Source of the DNA: Christiangramia sp. OXR-203
Lineage (GTDB): Bacteria; Bacteroidota; Bacteroidia; Flavobacteriales; Flavobacteriaceae
Reading direction: 5' to 3'
DNA length: 64,000 bases
Assembly: GCF_034372165.1 (NCBI RefSeq)
Contig: NZ_CP139698.1
Location: forward strand, 806,001 to 870,000
The notes beneath the pieces were generated by a model. The model worked only from the letters and a program-made list of their open reading frames with translations. It was not told the origin of the DNA and searched no databases. The position numbers were made by a program, and so were the translations under genes. Every line of letters starts with the position of its first letter. The stretch's first letter is position 1. Of this stretch, positions 57,522 to 64,000 are shown one piece after another.

Positions 57522-57977
57522 TTATTTTCTGAAATATTTAAAAGGTACGAATAACATTCCGAAGCATTCGCCGTCATCTTTTCCAAGATGTTTATGGTGC
57601 ATTTTATGCGCTCGTCTTATACCCTTTGCGTATTTATTATTCGCATTTCTAAAGATCTTAAACCTTTGATGTATAAAAATATCGTGGACTGTAAAATATG
57701 TGATCCCGTAAGCGAGAATCCCAAGTCCAATAGGAAGGCCAAACCATACATCTTCATACCTCCAGAGCAGGAAACATCCAATACTTACAAGAGCGTAAAA
57801 AACGAAAAAAAGATCGTTTCGTTCCCACCAACTACTATGGTCTTTGTGGTGGTGATCCTTATGTAATTTCCACAAGAAACCGTGCATCACATATTTGTGC
57901 GTGAACCACGCCATTCCCTCCATTATCATAAAGGTTCCAAAAAATACTAAAAGCCATAATATCACTTGCATCATCAT
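57522..57977 (-). CDS. crtZ: Beta-carotene 3-hydroxylase
   Basis: About 151 aa. Integral membrane di-iron hydroxylase adding 3-OH to both beta-rings, giving zeaxanthin. All four histidine motifs are visible: HKYVMH, HKDHH, HDIFIH and HKMHH. Four hydrophobic segments. Three ATG codons in a row (57977, 57974, 57971) follow the crtB stop after only three bases, TAATTGATGATGATG; a TTG just before them could also be used, so the exact start is uncertain by two or three residues. Confidence 0.95.
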   Translation of the reverse strand: MMMQVILWLLVFFGTFMIMEGMAWFTHKYVMHGFLWKLHKDHHHKDHSSWWERNDLFFVFYALVSIGCFLLWRYEDVWFGLPIGLGILAYGITYFTVHDIFIHQRFKIFRNANNKYAKGIRRAHKMHHKHLGKDDGECFGMLFVPFKYFRK

Positions 57978-57980
57978 CAA

Positions 57981-58820
57981 TTATATTAAATTCAATCTAT
58001 AAGAAATATAAGATTTTGCCAGTAGTCCTGCTTTTTGATAATTCGGAACCCGAACCCGGCAATTTTTAATCTCCAAAGATGGGACGTTTTTAAGTTTCTG
58101 AAGTAATTTTCTGTAATATATATAAGCAGTATACACACCAAACTTAGCTTCAACCGGAAGATGAGCGATCCCGCTTAAGCCTTTACTGAAGTCTTCTTCA
58201 ATTTCAGCAACGATCTGTTGTTTATTTACTTCGTCTAATTTTGAAAGGTCCACATTTGGGAAGTAGGATCTACTAAGATCTTCATAATCTGCTTTTAGAT
58301 CCCGTAAGAAATTCACTTTTTGGAAAGCCGAACCGAGACTCATGGCGGAAGATTTTAATTCCTCGTACTTCGCCTGATCACCTTTTACAAAAACTTTTAA
58401 ACACATAAGACCAACAACATCTGCGCTACCATAGATATATTGGCGGTACTCTTCCATGCTCAGATATTCAGATTTATGAAGATCCAGTCGCATGCTATCC
58501 ATAAATGCCTTGTAAAGTTGAGGTTCTATTTCGTAACGGTGTACCGTTTCCTGAAAAGCATTCAGAATAGGATTAAGAGATATCCTTTGATCCAGCGCTT
58601 TATATAGATCGGCTTCAAAATCTTTAAACAATAGTTCCTTGTCATAATCATGAAAGCTATCCACGATCTCATCTGCAAATCTTACAAATCCGTAAATATT
58701 ATAAATATCCTGCCTGATAGAGGGGGCCAGCATCTTAGTGGCCAGACTAAAAGAAGTACTGTAGCTATTGGTAACAGTTTTGCTACAGGACCGGGATACC
58801 GTATCAAAAATCGCTTTCAT
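57981..58820 (-). CDS. crtB: Phytoene synthase
   Basis: 279 aa. Head-to-head condensation of two geranylgeranyl diphosphates to phytoene. First Asp-rich region FVRFADEIVDSFHDYDKELL (DxxxD) and second NFLRDLKADYEDLSRSYFP. The N-terminal YSTSFSLATKMLAP is the class signature. Three nt after crtI; the stop touches the crtZ start region. No GGPP synthase gene is in this window. Confidence 0.95.
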   Translation of the reverse strand: MKAIFDTVSRSCSKTVTNSYSTSFSLATKMLAPSIRQDIYNIYGFVRFADEIVDSFHDYDKELLFKDFEADLYKALDQRISLNPILNAFQETVHRYEIEPQLYKAFMDSMRLDLHKSEYLSMEEYRQYIYGSADVVGLMCLKVFVKGDQAKYEELKSSAMSLGSAFQKVNFLRDLKADYEDLSRSYFPNVDLSKLDEVNKQQIVAEIEEDFSKGLSGIAHLPVEAKFGVYTAYIYYRKLLQKLKNVPSLEIKNCRVRVPNYQKAGLLAKSYISYRLNLI

Positions 58821-58823
58821 AAA

Positions 58824-60290
58824 TTAGTTTTGTTCATTTTGTTGTATCAGTCCAGCTGCAAGTTTCCCAGATATAAGGGATGGTGGCACACCTGGTCCGG
58901 GAACGGTTAACTGCCCGGTAAAATATAATTTTTCCACCTTTTTACTTCTAATTTTAGGTCTTAAAAATGCTGTCTGGAAAAGTGTATTTGCCATTCCATA
59001 GGCATTCCCTTTATAGGAATTATAGGCTTCCTTAAAGTCCTTTACGCAGAAGGATTCTTTAAATATAATATTTCCTTTAATTTCCTGCCCTGTAAGAGCC
59101 TGAAAACGTTCAATTATCATATTAAAGTAGCGCTCCCTAATTTCATCGGTATCTTCAAGGTCTGGGGCAAGCGGAATTAAGAAAATTCCTGCTTCCATGC
59201 CTTCCGGAGCAACTGTAATATCAGTTTTTGAAGGGAAACTGGCATAGAATAGTGGATCTTCTGGCCAGGCAGCTTCATCATAGATGGCTTTAGCATGATC
59301 CTTAAAACTACTGTCAAAGAATAAGGTGTGGTGAGATACATTCTTCAGTTTTTTGTCAAAGCCTACATAAAAGAGTAGGGATGAAGGTGCAAAGGTTTTC
59401 TTCTTCCAGTACTTTTCAGAATATTGTCTATCGAATTCCGGAAGCAAAGTTTCTGTATGGTGATAATCTGCTCCAGAAAGTATAATATCAGCGGGATAAA
59501 GTTTCCCATCTATTTTTAGCGCTTTTGCTGCACGATCTTCAGTAGTAATAGCCTCGACATTAGCATTCAGGTGAAACTTAACGGCTAAGGACTCTGCAAG
59601 CTCTGTAATTCCTTCAATAACCTTGTACATGCCTCCGTGAGGATGCCAGGTGCCCAATCCAAAGTCGGCATAATTCATAAAACTATAGAAAGCCGGAGTA
59701 TCACTAGGCTTTGCTCCCAGGAACAACACCGGGAACTCGAGGATCTGTCTTAATTTCTCATTAGAAAACTCTTTTCGAACATCTCCACTAATATTTGTAA
59801 AAAAGCGGCCTAATCTTGTTGCGGTCGCAGTTGTAACGAGTTCCATAGGGGAAACGCCAGGACGATAAACCAGGTCTTTAATGGCTATATCATAATTGTC
59901 GCGTGCTTTCGCAATGAACTTTTTTAGTTTTTCTGAGCTTCCTTTTTCAACCTCTTCAAAGGTTTCATAGATTTCTTGCAGGCTACCAGGAATTATAACA
60001 GAATCATCTTTACCGAAGTAAACTTCATAAGCTGGATCTAATTTGTTCAATTGGAAATAATCTGAAGCTGATTTTCCGAAGTCAGAAAAGAAACGTTCAA
60101 AAACATCTGGCATCCAGTACCAGGTAGGACCAATATCGAAAGTAAATCCGTCACGTTTTAATTGACGGGCTCTACCACCTACAGTATCATTTTTCTCGAA
60201 TACTTCTACATCATAACCGGCCTGAGCCAGATAACAGGAAGCTGCGAGAGATGAAAAACCAGATCCTATGATATTTATCTTTTTTGGCAT
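58824..60290 (-). CDS. crtI: Phytoene desaturase (CrtI type)
   Basis: 488 aa FAD enzyme converting phytoene to lycopene. N-terminal FAD motif IIGSGFSSLAASCYLAQAGYDVEVFEKND followed by VGGRARQLKRDGFTFDIGPTWYWMPDVFE. C-terminal motif LYFTGQLTVPGPGVPPSLISGKLAAGLI, the bacterial-type desaturase signature. Nine nt after the regulator gene. Because no other desaturase is present, four desaturations by this enzyme are assumed. Confidence 0.95.
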   Translation of the reverse strand: MPKKINIIGSGFSSLAASCYLAQAGYDVEVFEKNDTVGGRARQLKRDGFTFDIGPTWYWMPDVFERFFSDFGKSASDYFQLNKLDPAYEVYFGKDDSVIIPGSLQEIYETFEEVEKGSSEKLKKFIAKARDNYDIAIKDLVYRPGVSPMELVTTATATRLGRFFTNISGDVRKEFSNEKLRQILEFPVLFLGAKPSDTPAFYSFMNYADFGLGTWHPHGGMYKVIEGITELAESLAVKFHLNANVEAITTEDRAAKALKIDGKLYPADIILSGADYHHTETLLPEFDRQYSEKYWKKKTFAPSSLLFYVGFDKKLKNVSHHTLFFDSSFKDHAKAIYDEAAWPEDPLFYASFPSKTDITVAPEGMEAGIFLIPLAPDLEDTDEIRERYFNMIIERFQALTGQEIKGNIIFKESFCVKDFKEAYNSYKGNAYGMANTLFQTAFLRPKIRSKKVEKLYFTGQLTVPGPGVPPSLISGKLAAGLIQQNEQN

Positions 60291-60299
60291 TGGGGAATT

Positions 60300-61202
60300 T
60301 TAGAGACTATTTATAAAATCTTTAATTGATGTCTGTACTTTAATATTTTCAGGAAGAGCAGCCTGATCAATTTCTTTCGTTCTTTGTCCAAATAGCAAGA
60401 ATTCTCTTGGCTTATCCTGGCATAACTTCTCCTGAAAATCATTTACAAATTCTGAAACATCTGTATTCACGGGAGAGATGGTAAGATAACTTACGAATAC
60501 CGGATCATTATGGATTTTCATGAGGTAGTCCATGTTGTCTAATGGTAAACTTGGACCAACGTAAATAACATTTTTACCTGCGTTTAAAAGCTCATAATTT
60601 AGATACAAAATCCCAATGTCATGGATTTCATTGTAAGGGAGAAAAAGGACGTATAATTTGTCATTATTCTCTTCCTCGCCATTGGATTTTAATTCGGCAA
60701 TATTAATGTAGATCTTTTGTTTAATAAGTTCTATGATATAATGCTCATGAATTGGTTTGATGGTATCAGTCTGCCATAGCAAACCAATTTCTTCAAGCAG
60801 CGGAATAAAAACATCGTAGAAAACATCTCTAAAGGATAATTTAGAGACCAGATCATTATAAGTCTTTTGAAACAGCCTGTCATCAAAATTCATCATGGCC
60901 AGCTTGAAAGCATTTTTAGCTCTGTTCTCTACACTTGAAGAAGCTGAAATTCTTCTTACAAGCGCATGAACTTCATCTTCTTTCATTTTGGAGATACGTG
61001 ATATCTTATACCCATGAATATTCAAAAAGGAAATATTAAGGAGCTTCTGTAAGTCTTCACCATCATAAGTACGAATATTGGTATCTGTTCGCTCAGGATC
61101 GAGAATTTTATATCTCTTCTCCCAGATTCTAATGGTGTGAGCTTTAATTCCACTTAAGTGCTCCAGGTCCTTGATGCTAAAATTTTGTTTGATATGTTCC
61201 AT
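60300..61202 (-). CDS. CarH-type B12-binding MerR regulator of the carotenoid operon
   Basis: 300 aa. MerR helix-turn-helix at the N-terminus (FSIKDLEHLSGIKAHTIRIWEKRY, ~8-31). Residues ~95-175 form the helical cap and ~183-300 a Rossmann cobalamin-binding domain. Both CarH hallmarks are present: W143-x9-E153-H154 (WQTDTIKPIHEH), and E192-x-H194-x2-G197 (NEIHDIG), whose His is the lower cobalt ligand. These fit an adenosylcobalamin-dependent repressor released by light. The residue after the Trp, which I recall as His132 in Thermus CarH, is Gln144 here. First gene of regulator-crtI-crtB-crtZ-crtY. Confidence 0.9.
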   Translation of the reverse strand: MEHIKQNFSIKDLEHLSGIKAHTIRIWEKRYKILDPERTDTNIRTYDGEDLQKLLNISFLNIHGYKISRISKMKEDEVHALVRRISASSSVENRAKNAFKLAMMNFDDRLFQKTYNDLVSKLSFRDVFYDVFIPLLEEIGLLWQTDTIKPIHEHYIIELIKQKIYINIAELKSNGEEENNDKLYVLFLPYNEIHDIGILYLNYELLNAGKNVIYVGPSLPLDNMDYLMKIHNDPVFVSYLTISPVNTDVSEFVNDFQEKLCQDKPREFLLFGQRTKEIDQAALPENIKVQTSIKDFINSL

Positions 61203-61218
61203 ACTTCTTATAAGCTAT

Positions 61219-61301
61219 TAAACAAATCTAAACAAAATTTAGAGTGAAAGTGATAGAGAAAAGTTAAAATGTTTAATAAAACATAAGTTACATTAAACAA
61301 A
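61219..61301 (-). promoter_or_regulatory. Repeated TAAACAAA boxes upstream of the carotenoid operon
   Basis: TAAACAAA occurs on the plus strand at 61219-61226, 61229-61236 and 61294-61301; the first two are exactly 10 bp apart. A TAGATTTG -7 box (61223-61230, minus) overlaps the first two, and TCTAAA-n5-TTTAGA (61227-61243) is a perfect inverted repeat over the second. This is what operator repeats of a CarH/LitR-type repressor bound over its own promoter would look like. No TTG was found at the -33 distance. Confidence 0.6.
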
Positions 61302-61315
61302 ATTGAGATAGGGTA

Positions 61316-61337
61316 TAAAAAAAAGCCTCAGCGGCTA
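61316..61337 (-). terminator. Terminator of the tRNA operon
   Basis: Minus strand: AGCC, GCTGA, GGCT followed by eight T residues; short stem but a clean T-run right after tRNA-Leu. Confidence 0.55.
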
Positions 61338-61360
61338 ATTGTATATTGTCTTTAAAGTAG

Positions 61361-61444
61361 TACCCGAGGCGGGACTTGAACCCGCACGCCCTAATGGACA
61401 CATGGCCCTCAACCATGCCTGTCTACCAATTCCAGCACTCGGGT
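61361..61444 (-). tRNA. tRNA-Leu (anticodon GAG)
   Basis: 84 nt. Acceptor ACCCGAG/CTCGGGT with discriminator A, anticodon stem CATGG/CCATG around loop TTGAGGG, long class II variable arm, T-arm GCGGGTTCAAGTCCCGC. CCA is not encoded. Last gene of the Lys-Lys-Leu operon. Confidence 0.95.
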
Positions 61445-61514
61445 ATGAGTTTATGGAATGTCTCCATAGGGCTGGTCACCAAGTTTCGATTAAAAATCGA
61501 ATCGAGTAAAATAG

Positions 61515-61587
61515 TGATCTGGCTGGGGCTCGAACCCAGGACCCTCTCCTTAAAAGGGAGATGCTCTACCAACTGAGCTACCAGATC
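61515..61587 (-). tRNA. tRNA-Lys (anticodon TTT), copy 2
   Basis: 73 nt. Acceptor GATCTGG/CCAGATC, discriminator A, anticodon stem TCTCC/GGAGA around loop CTTTTAA, T-loop TTCGAGC. CCA not encoded. Identical to the copy at 61615. Confidence 0.96.
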
Positions 61588-61614
61588 TTGAACAATAAAA
61601 TAAGAACTTATTTG

Positions 61615-61687
61615 TGATCTGGCTGGGGCTCGAACCCAGGACCCTCTCCTTAAAAGGGAGATGCTCTACCAACTGAGCTACCAGATC
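61615..61687 (-). tRNA. tRNA-Lys (anticodon TTT), copy 1
   Basis: 73 nt, identical in every base to the downstream copy; the spacer between them is 27 nt. First gene of the operon, about 35 nt after the promoter. Confidence 0.96.
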
Positions 61688-61722
61688 ATTAAAAAGCATC
61701 CGTCTTTTTGCGAATGCGGGTG

Positions 61723-61752
61723 CAAATATACATGCATTAATTTATTTTTCAA
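61723..61752 (-). promoter_or_regulatory. Promoter of the tRNA operon
   Basis: Minus strand: TTG (61750-61752), 19-nt spacer, TATATTTG (61723-61730). Confidence 0.8.
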
Positions 61753-61812
61753 GACATAATTGCTATAATTTTACCATAGTTTTGCCTTTTGCTCATTTTA
61801 AGTGATTTACAG

Positions 61813-62334
61813 ATGAAATTTTTTTTGATTGGATACATGGGAAGTGGTAAATCCACCGTTGGAAAACTGCTTTCTGAAGAGTTAAACCATAAATTTTATG
61901 ATCTTGATCAGGAGATCGAAAAAGAATACGGCTTGGCGATCTCAGAAATCTTCGCTAGAAGAGGAGAAATCTTCTTCAGAAAAGCTGAAAGAAAAATGCT
62001 GCAGAAATTAATTGCCCTTGATGAAGACGCTATAGTTTCACTTGGTGGTGGAACGCCGTGTTATGGTGACAATATGGAGCTTATAAAAAATGCAGATTCG
62101 GTACGATCTATTTATCTTAAGCTGAACATTCAAACTTTATTGCAGAGATTGAAACAAGGGAAAGAAGACAGGCCAATGATAAGTCATTTGGAAACCGAGG
62201 AGCTACTGGAAGAGTTTATTAGAAAGCATTTGTTCGAAAGAGGCTTTTATTACAATCAAAGTGAACTAATTTTAGATTGTAATGGTAAAGATCTTTCTGA
62301 AATCACACAAGAGTTAATGGAGACTTTAAGATAA
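61813..62334 (+). CDS. aroK: Shikimate kinase
   Basis: 173 aa from ATG 61813; the in-frame TTG at 61789 comes only 5 nt after a TAGTTTTG box (61777-61784) and is rejected. ATP-dependent phosphorylation of shikimate at the 3-OH. P-loop GYMGSGKST (7-15), FYDLDQEIEKEYGLAISEIFARRGEIFFRKAE with the shikimate-binding Asp and Arg, SLGGGTPCY, and the lid Arg in KEDRPMI. The end overlaps the convergent phosphoribosyltransferase by 9 nt. Confidence 0.96.
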   Translation: MKFFLIGYMGSGKSTVGKLLSEELNHKFYDLDQEIEKEYGLAISEIFARRGEIFFRKAERKMLQKLIALDEDAIVSLGGGTPCYGDNMELIKNADSVRSIYLKLNIQTLLQRLKQGKEDRPMISHLETEELLEEFIRKHLFERGFYYNQSELILDCNGKDLSEITQELMETLR

Positions 62335-62826
62335 CTCTACACGTTCATGATCTTTTTCAAATATAACTTTTACCGTTTCGCTTAGAGAGGTCGAAAGAGA
62401 GAGGCCTTTAAAATCAGCTTTCACCGGGTATCGTTTGTGATTCCGGTCCACAAGCACGGCAGTCTTGAAATTTTTAATTGGAACATCGAGAAAGTATCGT
62501 ACTCCATAAATTAGGGTGGAGCCAGAATTCAATACATCGTCCACCAGGATCAAAGATTTATTTTGATATTCTTCAGGCCTTAAGGAAACACTTATAGGAT
62601 CGAGCGGTGCTTTTTTGTTGATCACTACCTTACCCAAAGTAGTTTTTAAAGGTGAAATTTCATGAAGTTCCTTTTCAAGTTTCTGGGCTAGAATATATCC
62701 ATTATTGGCGATTCCTGCGATAATGATCTCCTTCTCATCTACATTGCTTTCATAGATCTGGTAGGCTATTCTCCTGATTTTATGCTTGATCTCTTCCTGG
62801 TTGAGAATTGAATGCTTGGCTTTCAT
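62326..62826 (-). CDS. Phosphoribosyltransferase-family protein (PyrR-like)
   Basis: 166 aa. PRPP-binding motif LILVDDVLNSGSTLIYGV (about residues 91-108) and an N-terminal region (LNQEEIKHKIRRIAYQIYE…IIIAGIANNGYILAQKL) like PyrR. PyrR regulates pyrimidine genes or has uracil phosphoribosyltransferase activity; no pyr leader or pyr cluster is next to it (pyrD is 24 kb away), so the specific role is open. Last gene of a three-gene operon after the methyltransferase (3-nt gap). Confidence 0.85.
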   Translation of the reverse strand: MKAKHSILNQEEIKHKIRRIAYQIYESNVDEKEIIIAGIANNGYILAQKLEKELHEISPLKTTLGKVVINKKAPLDPISVSLRPEEYQNKSLILVDDVLNSGSTLIYGVRYFLDVPIKNFKTAVLVDRNHKRYPVKADFKGLSLSTSLSETVKVIFEKDHERVELS

Positions 62827-62829
62827 AGA

Positions 62830-63405
62830 TTACTTTTTTCGGAATTTAAAGAATAGTTCATTCCCTAAACGTGGTTTTATGGAATTGTATGCTTTTTCCA
62901 GAATTTCAATATGATAATACGGACGAAAATAAGTTAAATATTCTTCACGACTGCCGCCATAAGGTGGACCGTCTTCCTTTAATTCAAAATCGAATAGTAA
63001 ACCTGCCAATATACCTCCAGGACTTAGAAGCTCACTGGTTTTATGTGCATACGCATTTCGTTTTGAAACTGGTAAGGCGCAGAAAAAGGTTTGTTCCAGA
63101 ATTAGATCGAAGGAATTTTCAATTTCAAAAAAATCCTGGTGCAGCATTTGTTGTCCAGGAAATTCAGGATTACGACGTGAAAATGAGTTTAAAGGAATTT
63201 CAGCAATATCACAGAGAAACACATTTTTGAAACCACTTTTGAAAAGATATTCAGCTTCATATGCATTGCCTGCGCCGGGAATCAGGATTTTTAGATCCCT
63301 GTCTTCAATACCGTCTGTAAATTCCATAATCGGCGGAGAAACAGCTCCAAGGTCCCATCCGGTTTGATTATTTATATATCTATCGTTCCAATAATCTTTA
63401 GTCAT
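62830..63405 (-). CDS. TPMT-like S-adenosylmethionine methyltransferase
   Basis: 191 aa. The start YWNDRYINNQTGWDLGAVSPPI matches the thiol/halide/thiopurine methyltransferase family (the W-x-x-R…GWDxGxxxP motif). SAM motif I LKILIPGAGNAYEAEYL, followed by FDLILEQTFFCALP and LLSPGGILAGLLF. Substrate is probably a thiol or halide; it cannot be determined further. Overlaps the end of the S4 gene by 8 nt. Confidence 0.9.
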   Translation of the reverse strand: MTKDYWNDRYINNQTGWDLGAVSPPIMEFTDGIEDRDLKILIPGAGNAYEAEYLFKSGFKNVFLCDIAEIPLNSFSRRNPEFPGQQMLHQDFFEIENSFDLILEQTFFCALPVSKRNAYAHKTSELLSPGGILAGLLFDFELKEDGPPYGGSREEYLTYFRPYYHIEILEKAYNSIKPRLGNELFFKFRKK

Positions 63406-63820
63406 CTGTTTTCTTCTCTATACCATCATCCTTTTTTTCGCCCAAGCCGTCATTTGTATTTTCAAACCAGTCATCAATATCACGACGGTCTTTCTTAGTA
63501 GGTCGGCCAGTACCTTTTTTTCGGTAATAGTCTTTGGAGTATTTTAAAAGATCCAGTTTCTCAAAGGCTTCTTTCGGGGTAATATCATGAACATAAATAT
63601 TCACAAGTTTCGCACCAACACGACTTTTGGGAAGATCGAGGATCTCCAGCTCATAATTGATCTGATTTTTACGAACTCTTAGTTTATCACCAGGAAATAC
63701 GTCTTTGCTAGGTTTCAGGATCTCATCGTTCAATCTTACCTTTCCTTGCTTGCAGGCAGTTGTTGCCAGACTTCGGGTTTTAAAATAGCGTACGCACCAT
63801 AAAAACTTATCAACTCTCAT
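63398..63820 (-). CDS. S4-domain RNA-binding protein (Hsp15-like)
   Basis: 140 aa from ATG 63820 (MRVDKFLWCVRYFKTRSLATTACKQGKVRLNDE). A longer frame to 63856 starts within the -7 box and is rejected. S4 domain at the N-terminus as in Hsp15, which rescues stalled 50S subunits with nascent chains; lysine-rich then acidic disordered C-terminus (KKGTGRPTKKDRRDIDDWF…). First gene of the operon S4-methyltransferase-PRTase. Confidence 0.9.
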   Translation of the reverse strand: MRVDKFLWCVRYFKTRSLATTACKQGKVRLNDEILKPSKDVFPGDKLRVRKNQINYELEILDLPKSRVGAKLVNIYVHDITPKEAFEKLDLLKYSKDYYRKKGTGRPTKKDRRDIDDWFENTNDGLGEKKDDGIEKKTDD

Positions 63821-63840
63821 ACTTATACCTTCAAATCGCC

Positions 63841-63879
63841 GTTCAATATTGAACAAAAATACAAGATTATTGTATCTTG
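63841..63879. promoter_or_regulatory. Two palindromes in the divergent promoter region
   Basis: GTTCAATATTGAAC (63841-63854) is a perfect 14-bp palindrome overlapping the end of the S4-gene -7 box TATTTTTG (63854-63861, minus). Next to it CAAGAT-n6-ATCTTG (63862-63879) is a perfect 6-bp inverted repeat upstream of the rightward gene. The intergenic region is only 80 bp. Confidence 0.5.
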
Positions 63880-63900
63880 CGGCTCCAAAATAAAATTCTG

Positions 63901-64000
63901 ATGAGAATAAACAAATTGATGCTGATTGGTCTTACGGCTTTTCTTGCATTTGCATGTAATAATGATGATGATGGTGGTCTCGCCCAGGTGGAAGTTCGTG
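63901..64000 (+). CDS. Lipoprotein, 5' end only (perhaps an FKBP-type isomerase)
   Basis: 33 codons before the window ends: MRINKLMLIGLTAFLAFAC (lipobox AFAC, Cys19), then NNDDDGGLAQVEVR. Acidic linker right after the lipid Cys is typical of Bacteroidetes surface or periplasmic lipoproteins. The VEVR end resembles FKBP-type isomerase lipoproteins of this family, but too little is present to be sure. Divergent from the S4 gene. Confidence 0.7.
   Translation, partial: MRINKLMLIGLTAFLAFACNNDDDGGLAQVEVR

Noticed and set aside
61376-61576. Open frame of 66 codons across the tRNA genes
   Set aside because: It is translated from tRNA-Leu and tRNA-Lys sequences on the opposite strand; the repeats that look protein-like are tRNA arms.
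61515-61687. 100-bp period direct repeat as a possible CRISPR-like array
   Set aside because: The repeated unit is a complete tRNA-Lys gene with all arms pairing.

Overview
The window looks like a chromosomal segment of a marine member of the Flavobacteriaceae, closest in flavour to Gramella/Christiangramia. The reasons are AT-rich DNA, outer-membrane porins and TonB-dependent receptors with carboxypeptidase-like N-terminal domains, DUF3276/PUR and DUF1573 proteins, a long form of NusB, and promoters of the Bacteroidetes type (TTG, then 17-20 nt, then TAnnTTTG) in place of Shine-Dalgarno sites. The genus is an inference; no 16S gene is present. I see no phage, insertion sequence, CRISPR array or island boundary.

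Layout. 1-3951 (minus): two tandem paralogous porins and a BCCT compatible-solute transporter, apparently one operon. 4053-9348: kdsA, a DinB protein, typA, an EamA permease and a ROK/polyphosphate-glucokinase-like kinase. 9560-16763: a fasciclin lipoprotein, a probably frameshifted small membrane gene after ftsE, then a 1006-aa TPR protein paired with a plug-less beta-barrel protein. 16886-24328: amidohydrolase, a cyclophilin-FKBP fusion, a YfiT-like hydrolase, 1-Cys peroxiredoxin, thioredoxin-like protein, CsaA and a KtrAB potassium system. 24473-34247: M14 peptidase, PUR protein, ABC exporter, Leu/Glu dehydrogenase, nusB-DUF1573-yajC, YdeI-like protein and pepT. 34478-40088: a TonB receptor, pyrD, a LysE exporter and an HMG-CoA lyase.

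40128-46381 is the most interesting block. It is an operon of a DUF4856 lipoprotein, an imelysin-like lipoprotein whose GxHxxE motif has become GLPALD, a full-length bacterial homologue of vitamin K-dependent gamma-carboxylase (not just a generic HTTM membrane protein), and a FecA-like TonB receptor. The promoter is flanked by two copies of a TTTAAA-n4/5-TCTAAA half-palindrome. I read it as an uncharacterised, probably metal-regulated uptake system with a quinone-dependent membrane enzyme at its centre.

46383-56371: a small protein with two 4-Cys modules, guaB, a Skp-like chaperone, an SRPBCC protein, a periplasmic folding operon (PpiC-like lipoprotein, SurA, MoxR, small membrane protein), aconitase and a membrane-anchored thioredoxin. 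56372-61202 (minus) is a compact zeaxanthin operon, regulator-crtI-crtB-crtZ-crtY. Its MerR-type regulator carries both cobalamin motifs of the light-sensing CarH family (W-x9-EH and ExHxxG) and is preceded by repeated TAAACAAA boxes, so pigment synthesis is probably controlled by B12 and light. 61361-61687: a tRNA operon (Lys-Lys-Leu) with a clear promoter. 61813-64000: shikimate kinase, then an S4-methyltransferase-phosphoribosyltransferase operon, and the start of a lipoprotein gene.
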